From the NCBI GenBank assembly GCA_017495165.1, contig JAFEII010000030.1:22190-86189 (forward strand): a stretch of 64,000 nt of DNA, read 5' to 3'. A model generated the notes under the pieces. It saw only the letters and a list, made by a program, of their open reading frames with translations. It did not search any database and was not told where the DNA came from. This document shows positions 1 through 8,534 of this stretch, piece after piece. This DNA comes from Hydromonas sp. Its GTDB lineage: Bacteria > Pseudomonadota > Gammaproteobacteria > Burkholderiales > Burkholderiaceae. Position 1 is the stretch's first letter, and each line of letters begins with the position of its first letter. The position numbers and the translations under genes are program-made.

Positions 1-590
1 TTTGCAACCAAGCCGGTTTGTTGCGCAATCATGTGGGTGAGCAGGGCGTATGAGGCGATATTAAACGGCACGCCGAGGAAAATGTCGGCCGAGCGTTGGT
101 ATAGCTGGCACGACAGTTCGCCATTGGCGACATAGAACTGAAAAAACGCGTGGCACGGCGGCAGCGCCATGTTGGGAATGTCCGCCACATTCCACGCGCT
201 CACGATGATGCGGCGCGAGTCTGGCGTGGTTTTGAGCTGTTCAATCACTTGCGCGAGTTGGTCGATATGGCCGCCGTTGCCGTCAGGCCAAGAGCGCCAT
301 TGGTGGCCGTAAATTGGGCCCAGTTCGCCCGCCTCATCCGCCCATTCGTTCCAAATCGTGCAGCCGCGTTCGCGCAGCCAGTTGGCGTTGGTGTTGCCTT
401 GGATGAACCAGAGTAATTCTAAAATAATTGATTTGACGTGTACTTTTTTGGTGGTGACCAAAGGAAAGCCTTTGGTTAAGTCAAAGCGCATTTGATGCCC
501 AAAAACCGAGCGCGTGCCAGTGCCTGTGCGGTCTGATTTGGCGTCACCGTTGGTTTGCACCAAGCGCATTAAGTCTAAATAATTTTGCAT
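1..590 (-). CDS. thyA: Thymidylate synthase (partial, C-terminus beyond window)
   Basis: Makes dTMP from dUMP using methylene-tetrahydrofolate, in the cytoplasm. The translated minus strand starts [15 protein letters not shown] at the ATG at 588-590 and runs open to the window edge, giving about 196 of the usual roughly 264 residues. Visible family hallmarks are the SDRTGTGT phosphate-binding loop near residue 20, the [10 protein letters not shown] segment, RRIIVSAWN, and [11 protein letters not shown] carrying the catalytic cysteine, followed by [21 protein letters not shown]. The missing part is simply cut by the window end. The reading frame is intact throughout, so I see no sign of decay. 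It lies 52 bases upstream of the thioesterase stop and on the same strand; whether they share a transcript is not clear. Confidence 0.97.
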   Translation of the reverse strand, partial: MQNYLDLMRLVQTNGDAKSDRTGTGTRSVFGHQMRFDLTKGFPLVTTKKVHVKSIILELLWFIQGNTNANWLRERGCTIWNEWADEAGELGPIYGHQWRSWPDGNGGHIDQLAQVIEQLKTTPDSRRIIVSAWNVADIPNMALPPCHAFFQFYVANGELSCQLYQRSADIFLGVPFNIASYALLTHMIAQQTGLVA

Positions 591-642
591 AATTGCTTTT
601 CAAAAATGGGGTAAAAAAACATCTGGCATTCTACTCCATCAC

Positions 643-1458
643 TCAAGATTCATCAAACACTGCCACCGTTTGACTGCTGATGGCGAGCAGTTCGCCTTGG
701 GCACTCCAGACGTGCGCGTGGGTTTGTCCGTAGCCGTCCGCTGCTTGGTCAATGTGCGCGCGATAGAGCAACCAGTCGTGCGTGAGCTTTGGCATTGGGT
801 GCATGAAGGCGATGTTCCATGTCATGCTGGACGCGGGTGCGGGCTTGGCTAAATGCGGTAATACCGCAGGCGGCCAGGCATCAATCAGCGTGATTAAGTG
901 CGCCACGGTCATTTCCTCGTTTGACTCAAAGCCTGATAATTTCATCCAACCGCCCATGTCAAGGCTGGGCATGTTGCAAAACGGCAGACCGCCAAACGCC
1001 CAGCGAAAATCGATGTGTTGGCTAAAAGCGGGTGTGATATTTGGGATGTAAGGCAAGGCGGGCAGCGTATCGGGCAAAGGCGCAAGCGGCGCGTCGCTTG
1101 GTGTGACGTGAACTTTGGATGAGCGCGCTGTGCAAAAGCACGCCAATGCCGCGCACATCACTTGCTGATTTTGCCAGACCTTTGCTTCCATTTGAATTGC
1201 GCTGCGCCCTGTGCGCAGGGTTGAAACGGTGATGGTAAACGGCTCATTCATTGCAACTGGGCCGACAAAAGAGAGCATGAATGAGTACAACGCCCGCGCA
1301 CTATCCACCTCGCGACGCATTGCGGTATAAATCATGCCGCCCAATAATCCGCCAAATGTGGCGCGGCCTTGTCCCCAATCTGCGCTGACTGTGTAGGGCG
1401 TGTCTGCGCTGCCGTTGCTTACTTGTGCCAATAAATCTGTCATGGATGTGTTCATCAT
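643..1458 (-). CDS. TesB-like thioesterase family protein (acyl-CoA thioesterase, hot-dog fold)
   Basis: A 271-residue protein resembling the 4HBT_3/TesB-like double hot-dog thioesterases, which hydrolyse acyl-CoA thioesters. The N-terminal half shows the family pattern around residues 25-70 (WGQGRATFGGLLGGMIYTAM, then RALYSFMLSFVGPV) and TLRTGRSAIQMEAKVWQ. The C-terminal half contains HLITLIDAWPPAVL and the TWNIAFMHPMP strand. Substrate cannot be told from sequence. A perfect AGGAGG lies at 1460-1465 on the minus strand. It is 1 base from the first ATG (1456-1458) and 4 bases from the second (1453-1455), so the second methionine is probably the true start. It is transcribed away from miaB, with about 150 bases between the two starts. 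Confidence 0.8.
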   Translation of the reverse strand: MMNTSMTDLLAQVSNGSADTPYTVSADWGQGRATFGGLLGGMIYTAMRREVDSARALYSFMLSFVGPVAMNEPFTITVSTLRTGRSAIQMEAKVWQNQQVMCAALACFCTARSSKVHVTPSDAPLAPLPDTLPALPYIPNITPAFSQHIDFRWAFGGLPFCNMPSLDMGGWMKLSGFESNEEMTVAHLITLIDAWPPAVLPHLAKPAPASSMTWNIAFMHPMPKLTHDWLLYRAHIDQAADGYGQTHAHVWSAQGELLAISSQTVAVFDES

Positions 1459-1540
1459 GCCTCCTAAGAATGGTTGGCGTAAATCATAGCAGAATCAAAT
1501 CAGCGTGCGTGGTTTTTAGGCGTAAGGTGCAAAACCTCGG

Positions 1541-1546
1541 TATAAT
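1541..1546 (+). promoter_or_regulatory. Candidate -10 element of miaB
   Basis: A perfect TATAAT lies 64 bases before the miaB ATG in the divergent gap between the thioesterase and miaB. No good -35 hexamer is present 16-18 bases upstream, so the call rests on the -10 match and position alone. Confidence 0.3.
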
Positions 1547-1609
1547 CCGCGCCTTGCAGAATGAGTCATCATTCGTCCCCAGTTTATAAACCTGTCTCGA
1601 CGAGAAACC

Positions 1610-3049
1610 ATGAAAAAAGTCTATATCAAAACCTTCGGCTGTCAAATGAATGAGTATGACACCGACAAAATGCACGATGTGCTGCGCGACAAAAACGGCT
1701 ATGTCAAAACCGATGACATTAACGAAGCCGATGTGGTGTTACTTAATACCTGTTCCATCCGCGAAAAAGCCCAAGAAAAAGTATTTTCAGACCTTGGGCG
1801 CATCCGCAAACTCAAAGCAAAAAATCCTGATTTAATTATTGGCGTGGGCGGCTGTGTGGCTTCTCAAGAGGGCAAAAATATTGTTGCGCGTGCGCCGTAT
1901 GTCGACCTTGTGTTTGGCCCGCAAACCTTACACCGCTTGCCTGACTTGCTCAGCAAACGCGCCAGCACGGGCAAGTCTCAAGTTGATATTGAGTTTGTTG
2001 AAATCGAAAAGTTTGACCACTTGCCACCGCCACGCGTTGAAAAAGCCACCGCTTATGTGTCCATCATGGAAGGCTGTTCTAAATATTGCAGTTTTTGCAT
2101 TGTGCCGTACACGCGTGGTGAAGAGGTTTCGCGCCCGTTTGATGACGTGTTGACCGAAATTGCCGATTTGGCCGATCAAGGCGTCAAAGAGATTAACTTG
2201 CTTGGGCAAAACGTCAATGGTTATATGGGCAAAATGGGCAATACCGCTGAGGTTGCCGATTTTGCAACCTTGCTCGAAACCATGGCGCACATCAGCGGCA
2301 TTGAGCGGATTCGTTATACCACCAGCCATCCCAATGATTTTTCAGACCGCTTGATTGGCGCGTACGCCAATGTGCCCCAGCTTGTGAATCATTTGCATTT
2401 ACCGGTTCAATCAGGCTCAAACCGTATTTTGACTGCGATGAAGCGCGATTATACTGCTGCGGATTACCTTGAAATTATCCGTAAAATGCGCGAGGTTCGC
2501 CCGAATTTGGCTCTGTCTTCTGATTTTATTATTGGCTTTCCTGGTGAGACCGAAGCCGATTTTGAAGACACCATGCGTTTGATTGACGCGGTTCAGTTTG
2601 ACATCAGCTTTTCGTTTATTTATAGCGCACGTCCTGGAACGCCTGCGGCGAATTTGATTGACGACACGCCGTATGACGTGAAGTTGGCACGCTTGCAACG
2701 CCTGCAAGAAACCATTGGCAATCACGCCAAATATATCAGCGCCAATATGGTTGGCACAACCGAAAAAGTCTTGGTTGAGGGCTTGTCGCTCAAAGATCCG
2801 TCCGAGCTATTTGGGCGCACTGAAAACAATCGGATTGTTAATTTTAAAGCCCCAGTTGGCGCAAAATCGCGCTTGATTGGTCAGATGATTGATTTAAATA
2901 TCACCCATTCCTTTACCAACTCCTTGCGCGGCGATGTGTTGATGAGTGATGGCGAGATTGCTTTGCTAAAACCCATGCCGTACAGCCAGTTTTTTAATAT
3001 CCCACTTAAAATGGCGCGAGATGGCGATGCGGCGACCGTTGCGCCATAA
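1610..3049 (+). CDS. miaB: tRNA-2-methylthio-N6-dimethylallyladenosine synthase MiaB
   Basis: Radical-SAM methylthiotransferase that converts i6A37 to ms2i6A37 in tRNAs reading UNN codons. The 479-residue length fits the family. The N-terminal UPF0004 domain carries the three auxiliary-cluster cysteines: C11 in TFGCQMN, C48 in NTCSIREKA and C82 in GGCVAS. The radical-SAM cluster motif CSKYCSFC is at C156, C160 and C163. A C-terminal TRAM-like region follows from about residue 385 ([26 protein letters not shown]). The [12 protein letters not shown] segment distinguishes MiaB-type enzymes. The start is the ATG at 1610, right after GAAACC. No downstream partner shares an overlap; the PHP gene begins about 120 bases later. 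Confidence 0.97.
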   Translation: MKKVYIKTFGCQMNEYDTDKMHDVLRDKNGYVKTDDINEADVVLLNTCSIREKAQEKVFSDLGRIRKLKAKNPDLIIGVGGCVASQEGKNIVARAPYVDLVFGPQTLHRLPDLLSKRASTGKSQVDIEFVEIEKFDHLPPPRVEKATAYVSIMEGCSKYCSFCIVPYTRGEEVSRPFDDVLTEIADLADQGVKEINLLGQNVNGYMGKMGNTAEVADFATLLETMAHISGIERIRYTTSHPNDFSDRLIGAYANVPQLVNHLHLPVQSGSNRILTAMKRDYTAADYLEIIRKMREVRPNLALSSDFIIGFPGETEADFEDTMRLIDAVQFDISFSFIYSARPGTPAANLIDDTPYDVKLARLQRLQETIGNHAKYISANMVGTTEKVLVEGLSLKDPSELFGRTENNRIVNFKAPVGAKSRLIGQMIDLNITHSFTNSLRGDVLMSDGEIALLKPMPYSQFFNIPLKMARDGDAATVAP

Positions 3050-3104
3050 ATTTTTTGGCGGTTTGAATCATTAACTGTGACATCTCACAATTAACTGCAA
3101 ATCG

Positions 3105-3157
3105 GTTGACGCGTTTGATATGTTCGACGCGATTGATACGTTCGACACGTTTTGCAC
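3105..3157 (+). repeat. Imperfect 18-bp tandem repeat, three copies
   Basis: Three consecutive degenerate units of 17-18 bases (GTT-GACGCGTTTGATAT, GTTCGACGCGATTGATAC, GTTCGACACGTTTTGCAC) fill the gap just upstream of the PHP-domain gene. Units 1 and 2 differ by two substitutions and one indel. Unit 1 contains a TTGACG that could act as a -35 box. Confidence 0.6.
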
Positions 3158-3172
3158 AGAAAGTATGCTGCT

Positions 3173-4009
3173 ATGACCATGGATTTTCACATGCATTCAA
3201 GTTGTTCAGACGGTGCGCTCGCACCGAGCGATGTGATGGCGCGTGCCGCTTATCATGGCGCAACGGTGGTTGCTTTGACCGACCATGATCAACTCGCAGG
3301 CTTGGATGAGGCGCGTGCTGCGGCGCAGGCTTTGGGGATGCGGTTTGTGAATGGCGTGGAAATTTCGGTGACTTGGCGCGCCATTACTTTGCACATTGTG
3401 GGTTTGAATTTTGATACCCAATCGCCCGAGTTGGTCAATGGCCTGCAGGTTATGGCGCAAGGACGTGCTCAGCGCGCGCAAAAAATTGCCGATCAGTTGG
3501 CTCAGGCGGGCGTTGAAGGCATGTTTGAAGCAGCGTTGGTGCACGCAGGCGGGCGCGTGGATTTGTTAAGTCGCACGCATTTTGCCCGTGAATTGGTGGC
3601 ACGTAAAAAAGCGACGAGTGTTCGGTCGGTGTTTCAGGATTACTTGGTGGCGGGCAAACCTGGGTATGTCTCGCATGAATGGTGCAGTTTGGCGCAAGCC
3701 GTTGGGTGGATTACGGGGGCGGGTGGCGTGGCGGTTTTTGCGCATCCTGGACGCTGTATTCATGCGCACGAGGGTGATGAGCTTGAGTTGTTGCACGAGT
3801 TTGTGGCGCTGGGCGGACGCGCAATTGAAGTGGTTACAGGCAGTCACAGTAAAAATCAATATAAAAAGTACACCCAAATTGCACAAGACTTTGGTTTGTT
3901 TGCCTCGCGCGGCTCAGACTTTCACTCAAGCAATGAGTCCAAAATGGAGGCGGGGAAAGTACCTGAATTGCCACACGGTTTAATCGGCGTTGAGTCACTT
4001 TTTGGCTGA
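3173..4009 (+). CDS. rnm: PHP-domain phosphoesterase (RNase AM / 3',5'-nucleoside bisphosphate phosphatase type)
   Basis: A 278-residue PHP-domain protein of the YciV/TrpH group. Characterised members are 5'-3' exoribonucleases trimming RNA ends and pAp-type 3',5'-nucleoside bisphosphate phosphatases. The metal-binding motifs are all present: DFHMHSSCSDG at the N-terminus, LTDHDQLAGLDEA, NGVEISV, FAHPGRC and GSDFHSS near the C-terminus. I chose the ATG at 3173 because AGAAAG lies 9 bases upstream; the ATG at 3152 has no such site and would add seven non-conserved residues. In many betaproteobacteria this gene precedes a Sua5/YciO gene, the M50 protease and trpS. Here the Sua5-type gene is absent from that position. 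The symbol rnm is by homology. Confidence 0.85.
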   Translation: MTMDFHMHSSCSDGALAPSDVMARAAYHGATVVALTDHDQLAGLDEARAAAQALGMRFVNGVEISVTWRAITLHIVGLNFDTQSPELVNGLQVMAQGRAQRAQKIADQLAQAGVEGMFEAALVHAGGRVDLLSRTHFARELVARKKATSVRSVFQDYLVAGKPGYVSHEWCSLAQAVGWITGAGGVAVFAHPGRCIHAHEGDELELLHEFVALGGRAIEVVTGSHSKNQYKKYTQIAQDFGLFASRGSDFHSSNESKMEAGKVPELPHGLIGVESLFG

Positions 4010-4034
4010 TTGCGCACGAATGGCTGGCTAATGT

Positions 4035-4043
4035 TGCTATAAT
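4035..4043 (+). promoter_or_regulatory. Candidate extended -10 promoter before the M50 protease gene
   Basis: TGCTATAAT at 4035-4043 matches the extended -10 consensus (TGnTATAAT). Transcription from here would give a leader of about 350 bases in front of the M50 protease gene at 4399. No convincing -35 is visible. Confidence 0.4.
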
Positions 4044-4094
4044 CGCCCGCTTGTTGTTGTGGGAAATGTGTGTGAATTTGAATAGCCAGTGCAA

Positions 4095-4370
4095 ATGTCT
4101 GCCAAAGCAGTTCGGCTCAATTTAAACCTGCTGGTTTTCCCTTTGATACCGTTGCTGCCGTTGTTTGGGTAGCTGCTTAAAACCAGATTGCCCAACAATG
4201 TCATTGCTAAAACAGAGTCAGTGCCGCGCTGGCTGGAAATTGTGTCGCTGATTGCGCTGCTGTTTGTGGGTGAGTACCTGTATCCGCATGTGGCGGTTGA
4301 CGTGCTCGAATGGTTGAAACACCTGCTTTTAAATATGCGCGCACCTATTGAACCACGCTTTCATCGTTGA
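4095..4370 (+). pseudogene. Small membrane-protein reading frame interrupted by an in-frame amber codon
   Basis: The 389-base gap 4010-4398 holds no ordinary gene. One frame, from the ATG at 4095 to the stop at 4368-4370, would encode about 91 residues with two hydrophobic stretches (LNLLVFPLIPLLPLFG and WLEIVSLIALLFVGEYLYP). It is broken by a TAG at 4170-4172. Downstream of the TAG the only starts are weak (TTG at 4188, GTG at 4219), and neither has a clear ribosome-binding site. I see it as either a decayed small inner-membrane protein gene or a chance frame. I recognise no family. The hydrophobic character on both sides of the stop is the only argument for reality. Confidence 0.3.
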
Positions 4371-4398
4371 TGAATCGATACCTTTAAGGAAGATAAAT

Positions 4399-5082
4399 AT
4401 GCCTGATTTTGCAGCACTTTTTCATGATATTTCCATTTACATTATTCCCGTTATATTGGCGGTTACTTTGCATGAGGCCGCGCATGCGTATGCGGCCAAT
4501 TGGCTGGGCGATGACACCGCGTACCGTTTGGGGCGCACCTCACTGAACCCGCTGGTGCATATTGACCCGTTTGGTACGGTGCTGATGCCGCTTGGCATGT
4601 TTTTGCTCTCAGGCGGTAATTTTTTCTTCGGTTATGCCAAACCTGTGCCTGTACAAACGTCGCGGTTACGCAATCCCGCAGCTGATATGCCGATTGTGGC
4701 GTTGGCAGGCCCGATGGCAAATGCCGTTATGGCTTTGTTGTGGGCGGTGTTTGGGGTTTTGGTTGCCGTGTTTCAAGCGCCCGAACAGGCGATGTTTGCA
4801 AAAATTGCATACGCGGGCGTTTTAACCAATCTGCTCATGTTTGCGTTTAATTTATTGCCCATTTTGCCGTTGGATGGCGGGCGAATTTTGATGGGCTTGT
4901 TGCCAGCCAGTTTGGCGCGGCACTTTGAGCCGCTTGAGCGTTATGGCATGTTTATTATTCTTTTTTTGGTATTTAGTGGCAATCTGATTGGCACATATTG
5001 GATTGGACCGATTACGAGCGCAGGATTTCATATGTTGGGTTCGCTGTCTTTGGCGCTTAAAACGCTGTTCGGCGCGGCATAA
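4399..5082 (+). CDS. Site-2 protease family protein (M50 zinc metalloprotease)
   Basis: A 227-residue integral membrane protein of the M50/site-2 protease family, the short form without a PDZ domain, as found next to trpS in many proteobacteria. The zinc-binding HEAAH motif lies in the first membrane segment (VILAVTLHEAAHAYAA, residues about 19-35). The third ligand is in NLLPILPLDGGR near residue 155. At least four other hydrophobic segments are visible. The substrate is unknown for this subfamily. The start at 4399 is supported by AAGGAAG at 4386-4392; the frame is open upstream to 4348 but without a comparable site. trpS follows after 26 bases, so the two are probably cotranscribed. Confidence 0.88.
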   Translation: MPDFAALFHDISIYIIPVILAVTLHEAAHAYAANWLGDDTAYRLGRTSLNPLVHIDPFGTVLMPLGMFLLSGGNFFFGYAKPVPVQTSRLRNPAADMPIVALAGPMANAVMALLWAVFGVLVAVFQAPEQAMFAKIAYAGVLTNLLMFAFNLLPILPLDGGRILMGLLPASLARHFEPLERYGMFIILFLVFSGNLIGTYWIGPITSAGFHMLGSLSLALKTLFGAA

Positions 5083-5108
5083 AATTTTTTATTATAGGTG
5101 GTTAAACG

Positions 5109-6305
5109 ATGTTTCCAGAACGCGTATTATCGGGCATGCGCCCAACCGGTGCTTTGCATTTGGGTCATTATCATGGGGTGCTAAAAAATTGGATTCAGCT
5201 GCAAAATGAATACCCATGCTTGTTTTTTGTTGCCGATTGGCACGCACTCACCACGCATTATGACGACCCAAGCGTGATTGAAAAAAATACGCACGAAATG
5301 GTGATTGATTGGCTTGCGGCAGGGATTGACCCCACGCAAGCGACGTTGTTTGTGCAGTCAAAAGTGGTTGAGCATGCGGAGTTGTTTTTGCTGCTCGCCA
5401 TGTCAACGCCGCTGGGTTGGCTCGAGCGCGTCCCAACCTACAAGGAGCAAATTGAAAAACTCAAAGAAAAAGATTTGTCCACCTATGGCTTTTTGGGCTA
5501 CCCATTATTGCAAGCGGCGGACATTTTAATTTACCGCGCCCAACACGTGCCCGTGGGTGAAGATCAGGTGCCGCACCTTGAAATGACGCGTGAAGTGGCG
5601 CGCCGCTTTAATTATCTGTACGGGCGCGAAATTGGTTTTGAAGAAAAAGCGCTTGAAGCGGTTAAGAAATTGGGCAGCAAAATGGCGCGCCAATACACCG
5701 ATTTACGCAATCGCTATCAAGAACAGGGCGAAGACGAAGCGCTGGAACAAGCGCGCGCGCTGCTTGATGACGCCAAAAGCCTTGCGATGGCAGACAAAGA
5801 ACGCTTGTTTGGTTTTTTAGAGGGCAGCCGCAAACTTATTTTGGTTGAGCCGCAAGCGCTGTTAACCAAAGAGTCCAAAATGCCAGGTTTGGACGGGCAA
5901 AAAATGTCAAAAAGCTACGGCAATACCATCGCCATGCGCGAAGACGCGGCCGCCATCACCAAAAAAGTGCGCACCATGCCAACCGATCCTGCCCGCGTAC
6001 GCAAAACCGATGCGGGTGAGCCGAGCAAATGCCCTGTGTGGCCGTTGCACCAAATCTACAGCAGCGATGCAACTTGCCTGTGGGTACAAGATGCGTGCCG
6101 TGGCGCAAAGATTGGTTGTTTGGAATGCAAGCAGCCATTGATTGATGGCATATTGCACGAGCAACAGCCTATTTTGGAGCGCGCCCAGCAATATATGGAT
6201 GACCCGACATTGGTGCGCAATATCATCGCCGATGGCTCAGACAAAGCCCGCAAAATGGCGCAAGAAACCATGCGTGATGTACGGGAAGTCATGGGTTTGC
6301 TTTAA
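5109..6305 (+). CDS. trpS: Tryptophanyl-tRNA synthetase
   Basis: Class Ic aminoacyl-tRNA synthetase charging tRNA-Trp. The 398 residues include the HIGH-type signature HLGH at residues 17-20, within MRPTGALHLGHYHG, and the KMSKS loop at residues 265-269 (GQKMSKSYGN). The length is about 60 residues more than the E. coli enzyme, which agrees with the longer form common in betaproteobacteria. The extra residues lie between the Rossmann halves (about 170-235) and at the C-terminus (DPTLVRNIIADGSDKARKMA). The ATG at 5109 follows the M50 gene by 26 bases and is preceded by TAGGTGG. No trp leader or T-box-like element is visible upstream. Confidence 0.96.
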   Translation: MFPERVLSGMRPTGALHLGHYHGVLKNWIQLQNEYPCLFFVADWHALTTHYDDPSVIEKNTHEMVIDWLAAGIDPTQATLFVQSKVVEHAELFLLLAMSTPLGWLERVPTYKEQIEKLKEKDLSTYGFLGYPLLQAADILIYRAQHVPVGEDQVPHLEMTREVARRFNYLYGREIGFEEKALEAVKKLGSKMARQYTDLRNRYQEQGEDEALEQARALLDDAKSLAMADKERLFGFLEGSRKLILVEPQALLTKESKMPGLDGQKMSKSYGNTIAMREDAAAITKKVRTMPTDPARVRKTDAGEPSKCPVWPLHQIYSSDATCLWVQDACRGAKIGCLECKQPLIDGILHEQQPILERAQQYMDDPTLVRNIIADGSDKARKMAQETMRDVREVMGLL

Positions 6306-6391
6306 TCGGGCGTAAAGTTGCCAGACAAATGCGCTGTCGCAAAGCCGATTTTGAATCGGCGGATGAAATTGCAAAGCAAAGCATAAATGAC

Positions 6392-6420
6392 TTGATTTGT
6401 GTGCAATGCATCCGTATAAT
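6392..6420 (+). promoter_or_regulatory. Sigma-70 promoter of the rimP-nusA-infB operon
   Basis: TTGATT at 6392-6397 and TATAAT at 6415-6420 are separated by exactly 17 bases. This is the best sigma-70 match seen in the window. The predicted start near 6427 gives a leader of about 108 bases before the rimP ATG. Confidence 0.65.
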
Positions 6421-6440
6421 CGCGAAATAAATTTAGGGCG

Positions 6441-6517
6441 TTGTTCACCACAAGTTATTGTTTTTTAATAACTGAACAGCGCAAGTCAAAAAGGGCGCCA
6501 CGTGTGGAGCCCTTTTT
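6441..6517 (+). promoter_or_regulatory. rimP leader: two hairpins, second resembling an intrinsic terminator
   Basis: The first hairpin (about 6441-6479) pairs AGTTATT with AATAACT around a T-rich loop, extended by TTGTTCA/TGAACAG with a bulge. The second (6488-6517) pairs AAAAAGGGC with GCCCTTTTT. It continues through CCA/TGG after one G-A mismatch and ends in a T-tract. It stands 17 bases before the rimP ATG, so it cannot terminate the upstream trpS transcript, which would end before the 6392 promoter. This fits the rimP-leader attenuator described bioinformatically in proteobacteria. Read-through versus stop could set expression of the whole rimP-nusA-infB operon, and NusA itself acts on such hairpins. 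Confidence 0.6.
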
Positions 6518-6534
6518 CTATGGTTAAAGTGAAT

Positions 6535-7029
6535 ATGAAGATAGAACAGTTGATTGAACAAACCGTCGTGGGCATGGGGTACGAATTGGTTGATGTTGAA
6601 CGCATGAATGACGGCTTGATGCGTGTCTTGCTTGATAATGTGGATCATGTCACCCCGATTATGATTACCGATTGCGAAATCGTGAGTCGTCAGCTGACGT
6701 ATTTGTTTGAGGTCGATAACATTGCGTATGAGCGTTTGGAAGTCTCGTCACCTGGCGTGGACAGGCCGCTCAAAAAGTTGCAAGATTTTGCACGATTTGC
6801 CGGTGAAATGGTGAGTGTAAAGCTTAAGTTGCCGATGGATGTTGGCGGTGTGGGGCGAAAAAATTTTACTGGCCGCTTGCAGGCTGTGAATGAAAATGCG
6901 CAAGATGGTGAGCAGTTGGCCATTTTGTTTGAGTATGAAGGCGAAGAGCAGATTTTGGATTTTGGCTTGACGGATGTTGATAAGGCGCGCTTGGTGCCTG
7001 TGTATGATTTTAAAGGAAAACAAAAATGA
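6535..7029 (+). CDS. rimP: Ribosome maturation factor RimP
   Basis: Assists late assembly of the 30S subunit. The 164-residue product ([24 protein letters not shown]) has the N-terminal alpha/beta domain with the ELVDVE strand and RVLLD, the SPGVDRPL motif at the domain junction, and a C-terminal SH3-like barrel ([20 protein letters not shown]). I chose the ATG at 6535 by alignment with the family start. In-frame starts exist at 6520 (ATG) and 6502 (GTG), but these would lie at the 3' edge of or inside the leader hairpin. The ribosome-binding site is weak (AAAGTGA). nusA overlaps by four bases (ATGA), so translation is probably coupled. Confidence 0.95.
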   Translation: MKIEQLIEQTVVGMGYELVDVERMNDGLMRVLLDNVDHVTPIMITDCEIVSRQLTYLFEVDNIAYERLEVSSPGVDRPLKKLQDFARFAGEMVSVKLKLPMDVGGVGRKNFTGRLQAVNENAQDGEQLAILFEYEGEEQILDFGLTDVDKARLVPVYDFKGKQK

Positions 7030-8510
7030 ATCGTGAAGTGTTGATGTTGGCAGATGTGTTGGCGCGTGAAAAAAATGTGGATGTTGAAGTCGTATTTGGT
7101 GCACTTGAAGCGGCGCTGGCCTCAGCGGCAAAGCGCCGTTATGATGACGAAGATGTTGAGCTGCGTGTGCAAATTGATCGTGAAAACGGGCAGTATGATA
7201 CGTTCCGTCGTTGGTTGGTCGTGCCAAATGAAGCGGGTTTGCAAGAGCCGGACCGCGAAATTTTATTGTTTGAAGCCCAAGAAACCGATGCGTCGATTGC
7301 GGTGGGTGCGTACATCGAGGAAGAAGTTGAGTCGGTTGAAATTGGTCGTATTGGTGCTCAAACCGCCAAGCAAGTGATTTTGCAGCGCATTCGTGATGCG
7401 GAACGCGACCGTTTATTACAAGACTTTTTGGCGCGTGGCGATAAGATCATGATGGGAACCGTCAAGCGCGTGGACAAAGTGCAGGCGGTGGTTGAATCTG
7501 GCCGCGTTGAGGCTGTTTTGCCGCGCGAACATATGTTGCCGCGTGAAAACTTGCGTGCGGGCGACCGCGTGCGTGCATTTATGTTGTCGGTGGATCAAAC
7601 CGCGCGTGGCGCACGTCAAGTGCAATTGAGCCGCACCGCGCCTGAGTTTTTGATTGAATTGTTCCGCCAAGAAGTGCCTGAAGTCGATCAAGGTGTGTTG
7701 GAAATCAAAGGCGCTGCGCGTGATGCAGGTGTGCGTGCCAAAGTGGCGGTTCATGCAGTGGATATGCGGATTGACCCCGTTGGTACCTGTGTGGGCGTGC
7801 GCGGTTCGCGTGTGACTGCGGTGCGCAACGAAATTGGTGGCGAAGCGGTGGATATTGTGATTTGGAATGAAGAGCCTGCGCAATATGTGATGAATGCCTT
7901 GTCACCAGCGGTGGTTCGCTCCATTGTGGTTGATGAAGAGCAGCATTCTATGGAAGTTGTTTGTGATGAAGAAAATTTGGCAATCGCCATTGGCCGTGCA
8001 GGTCAAAATGTGCGCTTGGCGAGCCAATTAACTGGCTGGCAAATTAATTTGATTACCGAAACAGACGCTGCCGCGAAGCACGAAAAAGAAAGCCGCGCCT
8101 TGATTGGCTTGTTTACATCCAAACTTGATGTGGATGAAGAGGTTGCGAGCATTTTGATTGAAGAAGGCTTTACGAGCCTTGAAGAAGTCGCGTATGTGCC
8201 TGTTGCCGAAATGCTCGAAATCGATGCGTTTGACGAGGACTTGGTTGAAGAGCTGCGCTCGCGAGCTCGTGCTGCGATTTTAACCGCAGCGATTGCGCAG
8301 GAAGAGTCATCTGACGCGTTGCAAGACCTCTCCACCTTACAAGGCATGGATTCGCTGTTAATCGCCCAATTGGCGGAGCATAAAGTGTTTACGCGTGATG
8401 ATTTGGCTGATTTGGCTGTGGATGAATTGATGGAAATGACCACGTTAAATGAAGCGGCTGCCAAAGAAATGATTATGCAAGCCCGCGCCCATTGGTTTGA
8501 TGAAGCGTAA
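7026..8510 (+). CDS. nusA: Transcription termination/antitermination factor NusA
   Basis: RNA-polymerase-binding elongation factor controlling pausing, termination and antitermination. The 494 residues run in the expected order: N-terminal polymerase-binding domain (1-125); S1 domain (about 135-200, [27 protein letters not shown]); two KH domains (about 205-345, with [16 protein letters not shown] and [15 protein letters not shown]); and two C-terminal acidic helix-hairpin-helix repeats (about 360-494). This two-repeat form is typical of beta- and gammaproteobacteria. It overlaps rimP by four bases. infB follows after 24 bases in the same operon. Confidence 0.97.
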   Translation: MNREVLMLADVLAREKNVDVEVVFGALEAALASAAKRRYDDEDVELRVQIDRENGQYDTFRRWLVVPNEAGLQEPDREILLFEAQETDASIAVGAYIEEEVESVEIGRIGAQTAKQVILQRIRDAERDRLLQDFLARGDKIMMGTVKRVDKVQAVVESGRVEAVLPREHMLPRENLRAGDRVRAFMLSVDQTARGARQVQLSRTAPEFLIELFRQEVPEVDQGVLEIKGAARDAGVRAKVAVHAVDMRIDPVGTCVGVRGSRVTAVRNEIGGEAVDIVIWNEEPAQYVMNALSPAVVRSIVVDEEQHSMEVVCDEENLAIAIGRAGQNVRLASQLTGWQINLITETDAAAKHEKESRALIGLFTSKLDVDEEVASILIEEGFTSLEEVAYVPVAEMLEIDAFDEDLVEELRSRARAAILTAAIAQEESSDALQDLSTLQGMDSLLIAQLAEHKVFTRDDLADLAVDELMEMTTLNEAAAKEMIMQARAHWFDEA

Positions 8511-8534
8511 ATAGAGCGAATTTAAGGAAAAAAT

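Noticed and set aside
6342..6356. CCGATT/AATCGG hairpin after trpS as a terminator
   Set aside because: No T-tract follows and the stem is only six pairs.
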